A stretch of DNA of 64,000 nt from positions 4,526,627 to 4,590,626 of the forward strand of contig CM041092.1 of assembly GCA_023079485.1 (NCBI GenBank), given 5' to 3'. The notes below the pieces were generated by a model. The model was not told the DNA's origin. It ran no database searches and saw nothing but the letters and a program-made list of their open reading frames with translations. Shown here in pieces: positions 47,520 through 60,655 of this stretch (position 1 is the first letter of the stretch; every line of letters starts with the position of its first letter). The stretch is from Archilochus colubris (taxonomy: Eukaryota > Chordata > Aves > Apodiformes > Trochilidae). Both the position numbers and the translations under genes were made by a program.

Positions 47520-50500
47520 TTTGCCCCAGTTCTAGCTCTGTCTCAACTCCTTGCCTGCTCAAGTGCCTGTAAAGATAGCAGGCTCCAAGCCCAGCAGGAG
47601 CAATGTTCCACAGCAGAGTGGGAACACCCCATGTCCTTATACCCACTGTCACAAAATCCACAGCAACACTGATTTAAGGTGTGAACAGAAGCTGACTGCC
47701 TGGCTGCACCAGCACTTACCAATCCACTGTGTCCCCACAAGTTTTTTGGTAAAATGTAGTACTCTCTTTACATGGGTTGGGAGATGCAATGTGATCTCTA
47801 TGCAAAGAACCACTCTGCAGTGGATCCACTTGGCAAAGAAGTTCATTTTTCACAAGTGTAACTTTCTGTAAGATTTTTTTTTTTTTTAATCAGTATAAGG
47901 AAGACACGAGACACTTGTAGAAGTGAAGGCCTGGCCTGTAGGCAGCAGGTGTTCCCTTCCAGCTCTGTGTTGTCACCAAGAGTCTCCAGACATATGTCAC
48001 TGTGCATGGAGAGGTGCTCTGAGCTGGAGTCAGATGCAAATGTAAGGAGAGAAGTTTGTATGGAATGAAAGAGAGCTGCAAATGTCTCAGAAAGGAAATG
48101 AGTGTTAACTACTGCAGTCTCTGGGAAAATCTTGTCATCTAAGATGGTCCCAAGTGTCAAGGGCCAGGTATATCCCTCATGTGCTGAAGGACTCTAGGTA
48201 CTACCAGACCTTCACTCATAGTACTGGAGTTTTACACCAGATTTGCCCTGGTTTCTCCATTTCTCTCAAAGCAACCAGTGCACACAACATGGATACTGTG
48301 TCAGTGCTATGGCTCTGAGGAAGACAAATATTGGATGTCCCAGCATCCAGGGATAACGACGAACACGGTGTCTCCTCATCAAAATCAACCCATCAAAAAT
48401 TCCTAAATATATTTGAATCAGTCAGATGTGTTCAGATTAGGCTGGTGCTCTGTATCATATGGGCTCAGTGGTTCTAACCTGGTAGCAGAAGCCCTGCCAG
48501 ATATAAACTGAGAGGGGATCCTGGGTAACCTCTGGTCTGTCACATCCACAATCTCAGCCTTCTCCTCCACTGCCAATATTACTTCCATTTGAGTCACTTG
48601 GACAGTGCTCACCCTGGATCCAGAAAGCCCAAGCACTGAGGAGCTCAAACAGCCAAAACCCCAGAATAAATGCTGTCAGGGCTTTCAGAAACACAGATCC
48701 TCTGAAGACCACTGGATGAATGCATAAGTGCACATCTGTCCTGGAGGTCAAATCCCTGTCTGCACACACAAGAGGAGAAGCTGAGTGCCCAGCTTTTCCC
48801 ACAGCCAAACACCCACAAACCCAAATAGAGAACTGCCTATGAAAACTTTTAATGTGTTTTAATCCAGCCCTTAGGGTTTATTTGGATACTTGCCACTCAC
48901 TTCCCACATCAGTGCATTATTCAATAAGAAGTTAAAACTATTAAAAAGTTGCATTGTGTTGGCTGAAGGACAGAGTTTGAATTGCTGTACAATGGATTTT
49001 TCCACTGATGAACCTAGTGTAGGGTGACTCTCTTCATTTGTCCAATTAATTTTGTTTCTAAACTTGAAAAGAAAAAAAAACTTATCAGGGTAGTAGCTGT
49101 TATACTTCAATGTGATTTTGATTACATTATACTACAGAAGTAGCACTCGCCTTCCTTCAAGGCTAGGTGAGAAGCTAATTGGTTTCAAAGTGTTTTAAAT
49201 GTGCTGAAGTTAGAGCTGTCAGTTATTTTTCAGCAACAATAATAATTTCTCAGATTCAACTCTTCTTTTTTAAAGGGATTTAAAAGATTAAAAAATGAAA
49301 TAACTGACACTATTTTCATTGTTTTCCTCTACTTTCACATTTAGAATCCTCTGGCTTCTGACCTCCAGATCCTGTTAATTTTCATCAGCTTTCATTCTGA
49401 ATTGGAAGAGTGGGCTGTGTTCTCTTCTTTTGAATTAATATTGTGTTAATATATTTTACATCACTTACAATTACTTCAGGAACTGGTTCTGAAGGGATGT
49501 GGCCATATCATTTAACAAGCTTGCTATTCATGCTTATTTTTAATGTCTTTTTACTGATGCAATCAATAATTTTAAAGCAGCTTTGCACCATTTTTGTAAT
49601 TATCTCTCATCTCACAGATTACAAATCCTTTTTAATAGATATTCAGGGCTAATGCACTGTTATAAACCTGAACTATAGAGATGCAATAATGCTGAATGCT
49701 CACAGAATTGCCTTCAAATTTTCAGTTGAGAGTTTCAGTATCCAGTTTCAGAAAATTATTATTCAAAAGAGAAATGCTTCTACAAACATTGCATCAGATG
49801 TGTGTTTCTTGCAACACCACGTTCAAAACACACATCTGGTCACCCACGGATACAGCAGACTTTTAGTATTCTCTGGGTAATATATTGTCACAGAACATTT
49901 ATCACTTTTGATACATAATTATCTATAAAATAGGGATTAGGATTTTGTAGGGTAAGGCCCAGCCATATGTGAAATCAGAACAAGGGTCATTACCTTTAAT
50001 GCCATTTTATCTCTTTGGATGCTGGAACAATTATGGTTTGGAAAGAAGGAAGACTGGGAGTGGGAACAGACACATTCCAAGGTGTTAAAGACATCTGTTT
50101 GCCTGCATCAGAGCATCAGAGGAAAAGGAAAATCAAGAGATTCATTCAAAAATGAGCAGTTAATTCTCCTCAAAGGCACACAGCAAAACCTAGTGCAGGT
50201 ACTGGAATGTGTGCTGGAGAGGGATGGGATGCTGATGAAGCAGGGACTGGATTTCCTGATGGAAGAAGAAGGGTTTCCTTGGCTGTGTGTAGCCAGAACA
50301 ATCATTAGCACTGTTTTCAAAAGTGATTTAGGGCTTAACCAATGGGAAAAAAATATATTTGATACTGAAGCCTGGGGGAGTTATAGTTTTGCAAGATTTT
50401 TGCATGAAAAACCAATATACATTTTATGAGTATTAGGAATATAGGATTCACCTTGCCAGATCACATTAATCTGCTGCAAGATCCATCTATCAGCAGTGGC

Positions 50501-51279
50501 AAATATTGATGCCTGATACCACTCAAATACTTCTTGGATATGTCTATAACAACTGCTCACCCTGACCCCGAGCAGCCAGATAACTTCTCTCCTGGTGTGC
50601 AGGGATTTATGACCCTCATATATTTCTATTCTCTCAGTGTTACTGCAGACATTTTATTGGGGTAGGTTAGTTTTATTTCAAATCTTTTTTTCTAATCTTC
50701 TTTGAATCTTGCTAAGCTTCCCTATTATTAGCTGAGCTGCTGTGACTGCAGCTCACTATGTTTACTTAAAAGGATGAGTTTAAAAAGGTGCTTCTAAAGC
50801 CAGACTCCTCTGAAAACCTGGAGCACAGGCATCTGATCCTGCTCCCACTGACATCAGGGGAAGTGCTGTGGGTGACATACGTGGGCAGAGGGGACTCTGC
50901 AGGTGTGGGGTTTTTACAGCTTTCTGCTGGGTGCAGTGAAGTGGTGATCAAAGGCAGGCACAGATCTGAGCACCTGCTGGAGCCTCCCTGAGACAGAGCT
51001 GATGATGCATGGGGGGCACAGATGAGGAGAGGTTTTGCAGTAGCTCCAAGTATCCTATAAAGAGCTTCTTGCTTCTCCTCTCTGCTTGCCTTTGGTGCTT
51101 CCTACTTGCCTGCTCATTACACTGAATTGGAACAGCAAAGGGAATCCCTGCTCTGCCCACAGGAGAAAGCTTTCTGGAGCACACAGAAGGAAATGGGAAC
51201 TCCATTTTCTTGTCTTCTGCTGACTTTATCCATGGAGAGAGACTCCTGCAGGGCATCATGGAGCCAGGATAAATGTGAC

Positions 51280-51327
51280 AGTGGACTAGATGATCACTGT
51301 AGTAGTACCCTCCCGACCAAAAATATT
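51280..51327 (+). mobile_element. CR1-like extreme 3' tip feeding a microsatellite
   Basis: ggactagatgatcactgtag, then taccctcccgaccaaaaatattct, aligns with the last ~45 bp of CR1 (…ctagatgatc…aaggtcccttccaacccaaa…attctatg). The next base enters a pentanucleotide array where the CR1 tail repeats would be. The match is short and diverged, so the call is tentative. Confidence 0.5.
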
Positions 51328-51560
51328 CTTCTCTTCTCTTCTCTTCTCTTCTCTTCTCTTCTCTTCTCTTCTCTTCTCTTCTCTTCTCTTCTTCTCCTCT
51401 CTTCTCTCTACTCTACTGTACTCTACTCTACTCTATTCTACTCCACTCCACTCCATTCTACTCCACTCTACTCCACTCTACCTTACCCTACCCTGCCAGA
51501 CCCTACCCAATACCCTACCCTTCTTGACTCCATTCTATACTATTTCATTCTATCCCATCC
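51326..51560. repeat. Pentanucleotide satellite (CTCTT)n with degenerate flank
   Basis: Twelve perfect CTCTT units run from 51331 to 51390. They are followed by about 170 bp of decaying related pentamers (ctact, ctcca, ctacc), reading progressively less regular to about 51560. The perfect core next to the CR1-like tip and the decaying right flank suggest expansion and point-mutation decay of one array. A 187-codon frame across it is purely low complexity. Confidence 0.85.
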
Positions 51561-53910
51561 CAATTACCATCACCCCCAAAAGAACCATCTGACAGAAGGT
51601 GCCTGCCAACCTAAGGCCAGGGGCTGGTGGAAACATTGCTTTGGAATAGCTTTTTTACTGATCATTTGAAAACATACTTCATAACTTCAAAAAACAATTT
51701 TTTTCCCAAATCAAGACTCCAAGCTGCAGGAGCAGGTTCTGCTTGTTCATTCTGCTGATGTGTCCCTGTCCCAACAAGGACAGGCCACACATGGAGAAGT
51801 GCAGGTAGTTCCCTTTCCACACCAGTTCCTTTTTTGGCTCACTCCACTAGATTAATTCTTCTGCTTTCTGTTTAATAGAGCCTTTAACTAGCGCAACGAA
51901 AGCAGCCTTATGAATAGCAGCAAACAAATCTCCAGCCAGGTTGCCAGCTACTGTGGTGGATTTCCAGAAGAGGCATCTGCTGATGGCAACTTGACCAAGG
52001 CCACCAGCAGAGCAGCAGCCGCAGTCCCATGTGCAGACGACAAGCTGGTAACCTCCAAGGAATAAAGGAAAAGTTGAGATTTTCTCTTTTCTTTTCAGTG
52101 CTCTGAAATGTCCCCGTCTGTTTCTAAAAAATGCATGTCTTTATTTCACACTTTGCATCAGAAACGCCCCAGAAAGCAGCAGAAAGCTCTCCTTTCCATG
52201 GAGTCTACGCACAGGCTTCTCTCCAAGGCCTCATTTTCATTATCCAAAAGATAGGAGGACAAATTTCAGCTCCCTGTCGTTGTCATTGCCTGCATAGAAT
52301 TTGAATTTATCTGAATAAAATAAAATCCCAGCTTAGTCTATCTGGAAAGCAGGACCTGGGGCTGGAGTGTAAATCCCTTGGATCAAAACATGAATGCACA
52401 ACTAAATCCAAAACCAGGACAGACCTGCTCCTCAGTTAATGCACGGCTGCATTCACACGAGAGAAGCTATTTTTGTAAAACTTTGGCTTTTGATGGCAGG
52501 AATCTTTCATTTTTTACAATTTGAGGCTGAGCTTTGAAACATATGTTGTGACATGCAGAACAGCCCATCTGACCTTCCACTCCAGCACTTCTCAGCCTCC
52601 TGCTCCCTCATATCATTTCCTGAGCCCTCGGGCCCCAGTTTATGTACAAAATGCCAGCTTTTCCCTCCTTCCTATGCCAGCCCCACTCTCATGTCTGTTC
52701 TAAATATGGTTTTGGCAGTGGCTTAAGCTTTTGGTTGAAGCTTGTGTATGTTTTAACTGGTAGGCTTTTTCCACCCAATTCCTTTACAGGGACACACCAG
52801 AGCGATTTGTATGTGCCAGGTACAGGAATGGTTCATTTGCCTTTCCACCCAGGAGCTGGGATACTCTTAAAAAAATCTCAGTTCCACTGGAACAACAAGA
52901 CCTTTGCCAAGGAAGGTAAAATGGTGCAAACTCCCAACACTCACAATGTTTCTCTTCAGCATCTCTCCTTGCCATGACAACTCCAGCTCTGCTTTGGCCG
53001 TGTTTCACATCTCTCAGTCCCCAGGCCATGGGTCTCAGGGCAGACAGATCCCACCAATCCTCTCTTCTCATCTCCAGGACTTTTTTAAAAGAAAAAGGCA
53101 ATCAATAGTCTAAATTTGAACCTCCAGCGTGCCCTGAAGCTGGCCGAGCATATTCTTCCATCTTCAGTTTCTAATATGCCCATGTTTGTCCTTGTTGTAC
53201 AAGCAGTTCTTGGCTAGACATAACTGTCAACTTTGCTGGAGACAGAGTGTAAATATTTTGCACTTGTACAGCAGTGTTCTTGCTGGAGGAAATTGTGCTG
53301 CCTGCCAGTCTGTGCCAGGTTAACCGAAAAAGCAACTTTTCTCATCTCTTTGGAGCAGCTCAATCTGTAGTGTGGTGCATGATTTAGCAGCATTTGTGAT
53401 GTTTCCCTGATTAATTCTTAAACGGGTCTCCTAGCAACAGAGGAAGGGAGACCACAAGAACTTTGCCATAGGAGAAATGGCTTTGTGTTTTCACATGGTG
53501 TCAAGTATTAGGATTCTGACTCCCTCATTTGTGAAGGTGCACAGAAGTCTCTGGGATAGGGTCACTTCTCCACATAAATATTCCTGAGATAAGGCACTGG
53601 GTCAGAGAAGCTTCTGTAGGCACACTAGAAATAAGGAAAAAAAATAATTTCTCGAAATTCTAACAAGGGGATTTGAAATCTACAGTAATTACTTGCTTAA
53701 AATATTTCTTAAAGGATGTCAGATTCAATTGTAGAGATTTTTAGGACATGTTCTGTGCCTTTGTAGGTAATTCACAGATGAAAACCCAAGACCTACTTAT
53801 TTATTTATTTAATATTTCCACACACTGAACAACTATATTTGCAATTAATTTACACCATATACCGAAATGTGTAAATATGTGCTTGAGCTCCTGACTGATA
53901 TGATCAGAAA

Positions 53911-53936
53911 ATCTGATATTAGAATCTGATATTAGA
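53911..53936. repeat. 13-bp tandem duplication
   Basis: atctgatattaga is repeated twice head to tail. Confidence 0.75.
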
Positions 53937-56900
53937 ATCAACCCTTATACATTTTTTATAGGTGAAACTGAAATAAGACCACAGTAGGATAAATGCATCT
54001 TTTCCATTCTATCTTTCTAGCCTGCATCCTATAAAACCTATTCTTTTAGCAATCAGGCACACTGCCTACAAAAGAAAGTGTCATTAGGAAAAAAGCAGCA
54101 TATTTCCACTGAAACATGAAGTATCAGTAGAAGTCATCTCTGATTTGAATTAAAACTCCAGCAGGGGACTGAAGCATTTGGGCATCCTTCTGGGAAAAAA
54201 GGGAGAGCCTCAGGGGCAGAAACCTCCCATTGGGTGTGTAAGGATGGAAAAGCTTATATTTCCCTAAAGGCAGTAAGAGAAGTAGTTACCTCAAGGAAAA
54301 GACTGTTGGATAATTATAAGCTGTTAAATCCTTAATGAAGGACAGTACAAAGGAATCTCAGTAGTCACAAAGAGGAGGTGTTTATCTCCTGCCCAGTTCT
54401 AATAAAACTATGGTTTCAATGGATTCTTTCTTTAGATGCATCTTCCTCATCTGGAATTAACATTAATGTAACACCAGCATGCAGATTCCAAACTGAAAAA
54501 GGAGTTGGAGTGCTGAAGAATTGAGAAATAAGGATAAATACTTAGCTGAAAGGCTAGACCTCTTCAAGAAACAAAATCTAACAAAACGGATTTGTTTTCC
54601 TATAAATGATATCCAGGGAAGCAGGGCTATATGTGAAATTAATCTCAGCTTTAGAGTGAATGCTCTGTGTGTTGATTGCTAGAATAAAGATTTGCCAGAC
54701 TGAGCTCTCAGCATACATTCCTGGGTCATTACATTTAAATCAAGCCTTGAAAGCTAAATATTGAGTTGGGGCCATTTCAGAAGAGCCCATGGGGAGTATT
54801 TGTGTAAGCAGGCAGGTGGGATGGGAAGATGGGTCAAGAGGCAGCTTTGGATTACCTTGTTCTGGGGAGCTGGGAGGAGATGGTGAGGACTGCAATCCCC
54901 CAGGAAGTGCTCAGGGATGCCATTCCATCCTGCACCCAGAGCTCAGCACAGCTTCCAGCTCAGCCTGGCCCCTGCTTGGCTGCCTCCTTCAGCAAATGTC
55001 TTCACAAGTAGGAAGCCTCAACATTCCTGTTTCCAATTCTCACCTCTCAGCTCCTCTGCACTGCAAACAAGCAGTTCTCTATGCTGGGAAACAGCTTGAC
55101 AGTTTGAAGAAGTGGAGAAGCCTATCCATCATTAAGATGAAGCCTTCAAAGTATGTTGAATTTGTGCTGTCTTCAGGAAAGCGGCCGCCTCAAATTCCAG
55201 CTGCTCCAAATATGTCAGCAGGAACTGCAGCTGCAGGGCTTGGAGAGTGAATCCTTGCAGCTTCTGTTTCCCTTTTTCCACTGGTTCATTAGCAGTGCAT
55301 CCCACAGTCCTGGTTTGATTTTTATTCTGGGGTCTGGGTAGTTCAAAATACAGGGGCAGTTCCTGAGGATGCTGCTGCCTTCAGAGCTGTTGAACTGCAC
55401 CAGCATAAATTCCTATTTTCCTGACTCGTGCTACCAGGAGATGCCTCCAAAGAAACATCTGCTGCAGCTTCTACACCCAGGCCCCCCTCAAAGCACTAAA
55501 TTCCCAGCTTCTGTTGTCCCACAGCAAGGAAGCTATTCCAGAAGATAAAGGGTAGCCTGGTTTCAGGGATATCAATTAACAGACGGTATCAATTAACACT
55601 TCTTCTCACTCAAAATGTTAATATTTTATAAGAATGAGAGAACTTTCAGTTATTTTACTCCCCTTCCCACAGGCATACACTTAAAAAATGTTTCCTGACT
55701 TCTCCTAGTTAATATCCCTTATTTAATCATTATCATTTTACTATATTTTCTGTCCCTCTCATAGCCTAGTTGTATTCTTTGAAATTTAATCAGATTAAAT
55801 TCTGAGGGTAACACCTCTGGTTTTCTCTTCAACTTTACTTTTTCTTTCAGAAATATTTGGAAGGAAAAGGCAATTGGCTGTAGGAATGGATGGATACATT
55901 TCATTTGGGTGTGAGTTTGATGACTGAAGTGACTTTGGCAGGGAATTCAGAGGAGATGTACTTAATGCATTCAGTTGCTGGCTGCTGGGAATTTTTCTTT
56001 TTCCATTTGGGATTGGTAAATTAGCTTCAATAAGTCCCAAATACATGCCTAACACTAAACTCAAGCTGCTTGTAAGTCTTCTATCTTAAATGTTACTTTA
56101 GCTGATAAAGGTATGTGATACAAATTGTTCTCTTTTTAACTTTCCTTTCCAGGCAAACTAAATCATGCTGCTCTTTGAGGTAGCTCAAAATTCCTTTCTA
56201 GATGAGTTCAATATTTGTCTAATGGAGCACTGAATTTTCCCTGAAAACCCAGGGCAAAATTCAAATTGCTGAAGAAAAGTGGAAGGGGGCTGAGTGCTAT
56301 TGATATGGGGAGAGCCATGCCCAGGCTACCATTCTGCTTAGGCAAGAAACTTTCTGTAATTGAGGCCAGGGTGACTTGGCATCTGAGATACCCTCACCCC
56401 ACAACCCTCTCAATATTTCAGAGTTTACATAGGCAAAATGGCTCTTAATATTTTATTGGACTATGTCCTCTCTAGGCAGCTTGAGGGCATTCTCCTTCAA
56501 AATAAATAATGGTCAAGAAGATCTAAAATAGGTTGTTATTCTGTGGTTATTTACAGTCCCTTGATTAAGTTATGAAACTGCAGGATATGCAAAGAGGTGA
56601 TGATAAGAGTGTCAGGTGAGGTGTCAGGCAGGAGGTAGCTGGGTAAGTACATCCTCAGCTGTGCCAGATGTGGGAGCAAGTAGACAGAAGATAGGTTTGG
56701 TCTATCAGCAATGGAAAATGAGATTTGAAAAGTGCTGTCAGAGATGAAGAGGAAAATTATTATGTTGCTAGGGCAAGTGATGCAAGTTTCCCCAAACTGA
56801 ACTTAGAGCAGGCCAAAGAGAGGGAACACTAAATAATAACCAGTGCAGAATGCTGTGTTTGCTCTTGATTACATGGAATAATTCACCAAGTAAAATGGGC

Positions 56901-57932
56901 TGTTAAGAATTATACATCAATGTCTCCTACCTTATTAGATTACAAGGTTTTACAGCACTCTCTCAGAACCTGATAACAGTTCAGCATCCCTCTCTTTACA
57001 CAAACCTTGACAACTCCACAGCATTTTAAATTTAATTACTTTAGCTGAAAATGTTCCTTGTACAAAGGTTGCTTTCAAATTAATTAATCTGCTTCCTCCA
57101 TATGTCACAATTCTCTTTTGTATCCTTCATGATCTTTCAGACATGAACAAAACTCATCTAAGATCCATATGTCTCTATATTTGCTGTTGTTCTGCATTCA
57201 TGCTCAATGTTTTTTACTTGAACTGTCACTGAAGAGCTAATTTTAAAAATAATAAAAAAAACTTTTCAGAATGTCATCTGATCATAATATACTTTTTTTC
57301 TTTTATTCTGTGGAACTGTTATCCAAGATAGAAACACTAATTAAACATAGCAGTTTCCCAAGGAAGTTACTGGGCATTTGGCCTCCTAATGCAATCCAAG
57401 AGCTGGAATAACTTTAGCCCATAGATAACCAGCAGGAACTCTGCACATCACTGGCTGGTTGTCCACAAACCATACAGCTCACTGCTAATATTCTCAAGCA
57501 GTTAGCACCTAATCTAATTAGTTTCTTTGGGGGAAAAAAAAAATAGCACTATCTCCCTGGGTTTATAATGTCTAGTTTTTAATCCTATAATTAGCATTGC
57601 AGTGGCTTATCCTGGTAGCATGAGATATTCAAAGTTATCAGCTTTGCTACTCAAATTAGAACTCTTAGCCTCTCTCAATTCAAGCTATCTTAAAATTATA
57701 ATAATAATAATTAAAATAAAATTTTTAAAAAGGGCAGAAATCTCACAACTGTCTTGTGTCCTCCTACAGGGTGCTGGCTGATAAAAATGAGCACCTTGTT
57801 ATTTTCCAGTGGTTTTTAGAGGCTGGCAGAGGTTCTGCCAAGAGGCTGGGCTCTTGATTGAGGAAGGGGTGCCAGAGACGTGGAAGACAATGGATTGGTT
57901 TTCTCCATCTTAATTGTATTACTGTTTAGGAT

Positions 57933-58043
57933 GAAAAAAACAAAAAAATAAATACAACTACAACAACAAAACCAAATCAAAAAACAGAAACAACAACAAC
58001 AAAAACAACCACACAACAAAACCAAGAGAACAGAAAAGAAAAA
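57933..58043. repeat. A-rich / (CAA)n low-complexity tract
   Basis: About 110 bp almost devoid of G and T, with consecutive caa and aaac units. It lies about 80 bp from a run of 21 A (58122-58142). Either could be a decayed poly(A) tail, but no retroposed gene body is seen beside them. Confidence 0.75.
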
Positions 58044-58266
58044 CATCCCACACCCAAAGCATCCTTTGCCTAAATACTGGCCTCTAATCTAGAGCCAGGT
58101 GGAAATAGTTTAGTTTAAATTAAAAAAAAAAAAAAAAAAAAAGGCTGATACCATCAGCAGGGTGGTGGCTAATGTCATTGGTCTGCCACACAAGAAAGCC
58201 AAGAAATCTTAAATGTTCTGCTGATCTTGTGCCTTCTGTGCCATCAATTTTTTTTATTATTTTCAG

Positions 58267-58365
58267 ATCAACTGCTCTTGACTGCAAAGCTAGATTTTTC
58301 AATACAACAGGGAAATTCTGCAATTCAGCTGAAGTCTGAAAGACTCTGGGCATTAGGAGAAGTTG
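58267..58365 (+). other. Isolated exon-like segment (candidate only)
   Basis: An excellent acceptor (tttttttattattttcag) and donor (GAAGTTG|gtaaga) bracket 99 bp. One frame enters and leaves in phase 1 (2 nt, 32 codons, 1 nt), reading QLLLTAKLDFSIQQGN then SAIQLKSERLWALGEV. It is on the strand opposite the gene at 58820-61118. The peptide looks protein-like but matches no family I can name. Confidence 0.25.
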
Positions 58366-58819
58366 GTAAGATAGATAGAAGGGAGATCTTGTTACAACAA
58401 CTTAATTTGGGATCAGTACACGAGGTCTGGATTTTTCTGGATCCCACATGATATTTTTAATATCTTAGCAAAACAGCAGAAATCAGCAGCTTTCCATCTC
58501 CAGGGGATGCTCCAGAGTATGGCAGGAACAAGGTATATAATAGCAATAACATACAGGGTCTCCAGTTCTGTTACACCATTAGGAATTCACTCACAAAAAC
58601 ATTATTATTTTTTTTTTTTTGGCCATACTAAGGACAGATAGTGAAAAGTACAGGGTTTTAACTTCAGATTTTACCATGTAATTTTGGGTATGCCTTAAAT
58701 CGTGAAAGGTGAAGCATGAAATACCAAGAATTATCCACGCAACAGAAAAAAAAAGTAATGTTATTACCACAGCTTTGTCCACAGCTCTTCTTTACAAACA
58801 ACAGCAAAGAGGGAGGAGG

Positions 58820-59087
58820 AAGGTGAAATGAGAAGGTAAGAGTTTATTTACTGGAAAAAGCTGCAGATCTGGGGAGCCTGACAGAAGACTGAAAATGTGA
58901 CAATTTAAATATATGAAATTTCAAAGGAGTGGGAACACTATTCTGAATGTCTTCCGGAAATACATTACACACTCATCTGCCACAAAAAGTGGAGCCATTT
59001 AGTTTTAAAGCAATTTTAAAATCAAAGTGAACACATCTCTCACTCAAAGTGAGTGAGACTTGGCAGGTCCTTTACAGACAAGAACAG
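58820..59087 (-). other. Probable 3' UTR of the unidentified gene
   Basis: Non-coding sequence between the TAA of the terminal exon and the expected cleavage site. It is about 270 nt and contains the single AATAAA listed separately. Confidence 0.45.
58843..58848 (-). promoter_or_regulatory. Polyadenylation signal AATAAA
   Basis: TTTATT on the + strand gives AATAAA on the minus strand about 240 nt after the stop codon of the terminal exon. Cleavage would be expected about 15-25 nt further left (near 58820-58830). It supports the exon at 59088-59257 being the last one. Confidence 0.5.
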
Positions 59088-59257
59088 TTAAGCCATGGTG
59101 CAGACTGTAAAGTTCTGGTTCATAGAGGCAGAAACTACAGAAGGGAAAAAATCCTTAACAACATCTATGATTGAGGAGAGAAGCCTGCCCTGAAAATCAG
59201 GAGGGAAATCAGAAGAGTCATTGGTGTGGGAATTTTTTATCTCCAGATCAAAGGGTT
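59088..59257 (-). CDS. Terminal coding exon of unidentified gene
   Basis: The minus-strand acceptor ttgtatttctcag opens at 59257. The first 2 nt complete the codon begun by the previous exon (A|AA, lysine), then 55 codons run to TAA. The peptide begins PFDLEIKNSHTNDSSDFPPD, includes the amphipathic stretch LLSSIIDVVKDFFPSVV, and ends NQNFTVCTMA. Two N-glycosylation sequons (NDS, NFT) and no membrane segment suggest a secreted or luminal C-terminus. The exon fits the neighbouring exon's phase exactly. I do not recognise the family. An upstream alternative acceptor (atattaacag) is possible but breaks the phase match. Confidence 0.5.
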
Positions 59258-60655
59258 CTGAGAAATACAAGCTGTTAATATAAGAAAAACATCTTTAGAG
59301 AGGGGAGAAGAAAAAAAAAGATAACAAGCACATGGGAGTATTTGTTCTAAGAAGTCAATGAAAAATAAGTTTCATTACTAGAGAAGCAACATTTGCACAC
59401 TTCAGTGAAGAGCCGATGAGCAGTGGAGGAAAAGGCAGAAAGCACCACAAATGTTGAGTGTGACCCCAAGAAATAAGTTTAATAAACTTCAACTCACGTG
59501 TGGTTGGTTTTGTTACTCAGTATGGACCATGGATGAGATGAATGAGATAAGTAATTTGATATACAGGAAACAAAACAACTCTGCAAAGGTGCCCGGTGAT
59601 CAATATGAAGTTATTCAAGTGACTAAATGTGTAAAGAAAAATCAAAATGGGCTTTTTTAAAAAAAAAATTGATATTTCTACATATTCCTGGCCCCAGCTG
59701 AAGTTTTTGATATGACCTAGGGTCAGAGTTATGGAGTTATTCAACAGCCTAAATTATATACATAAATACTAATGGGACCTAAATAACCACTTAACTAATT
59801 CAATTGCTTGACTTCTGTTAAAAATTTCAATTAATATATTCCACTGGGCTTTAGAAAGAAATTGTAAATGCTGAGAATTTATTCATTAAGCACTCATCTT
59901 CATAATCTGGTGTGTAAGAATAACAATGATGAATGCTCCTTGCTGCCATCAGTTGTATCTTTTGAGCACCTAAATCCAAGCAGTCTGAAGTTATCTTCTG
60001 TACTCTAGATTGTTTACTATGACTTCTTAAAATATGATAATTTCACTGATATTTCTCCTGGCATCCAATCTGATTTTTATCTTCAGATGTATGCACTATG
60101 ATCTTGACTGCATCTGCACTTGCTAAGTAAAATTACTTGGAATCACACCACGATCAAGCTAAAATTAAATAAGATTATTAACCTGGAGACATTTTTTTTT
60201 CTGTTTTATGTAGAACTAAAGTGTATTTTTCCTCTTCTTTTCTGTCTGTGGATTTTTTTTCTATTCACTCTTAGAACCAACGGAACAGAAGAGAATTCAT
60301 CATAATACTCTGCTTTTTCTTTTCTCTATTACCAGTCAAAAAACACTATCCGTGCAGACCTTTTCATTTTAAAAAACACAATAGGAGAATTATAGACTTT
60401 TCTTTTTCATAGAAAAGCAAACCATCCTGAAAATATACAGGGAAAATGATTAATAAAAAGCCAGGACTGGCATTGATTGAACATTAGTGCATATGCTCAA
60501 GCAGTAAGCTGGTCTGTGTGAGATGTGCTTTATACTCAGAATATTGTGTGCATTCAGAATGAGAAAATTAGTTTAAAACTACCTGAGAACTCCTGAACTG
60601 CAGATTATGTTCCATCATCCTCTACAGAAAGGGAGAGCAATTGGCATCCACTTAC

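Larger units (their letters stand above)
43416..51279. other. Unique non-coding sequence, 7.9 kb
   Basis: No supported gene. It contains a 19-bp tandem duplication (47482-47519) and two exon-like plus-strand segments (44596-44677 and 46152-46236). The longest chance frame is 171 codons at 45916-46431 on the plus strand; it has no start ATG, no motif, and runs through one of these segments. Confidence 0.5.
51561..58266. other. Unique non-coding sequence, 6.7 kb
   Basis: No supported gene. Tracts: (TTAT)4 at 53797-53812, a 13-bp tandem duplication (53911-53936), an A/CAA-rich stretch at 57933-58043 and A21 at 58122-58142. Frames of 153 codons (54789-55250, plus) and 111 codons (52642-52977, plus) have no motif or matching splice sites. 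Confidence 0.5.

Noticed and set aside
48418..48648. Minus-strand frame of 76 codons with protein-like composition
   Set aside because: An acceptor (tttctggatccag) precedes it, but there is no nearby AATAAA after its stop, no compatible neighbouring exon and no family match.
50019..50429. 136-codon plus-strand frame rich in Glu, Lys and Gly
   Set aside because: Purine-rich DNA lacks stops in this frame; no motif, splice pair or codon bias supports it.
51106..51669. 187-codon open frame on the plus strand
   Set aside because: Most of it is the translated CTCTT satellite (Leu-Phe-Ser-Ser repeats), so it is not a protein gene.
57816..58046. Minus-strand frame rich in Cys and Phe
   Set aside because: It is the translation of the A/CAA-rich low-complexity tract.
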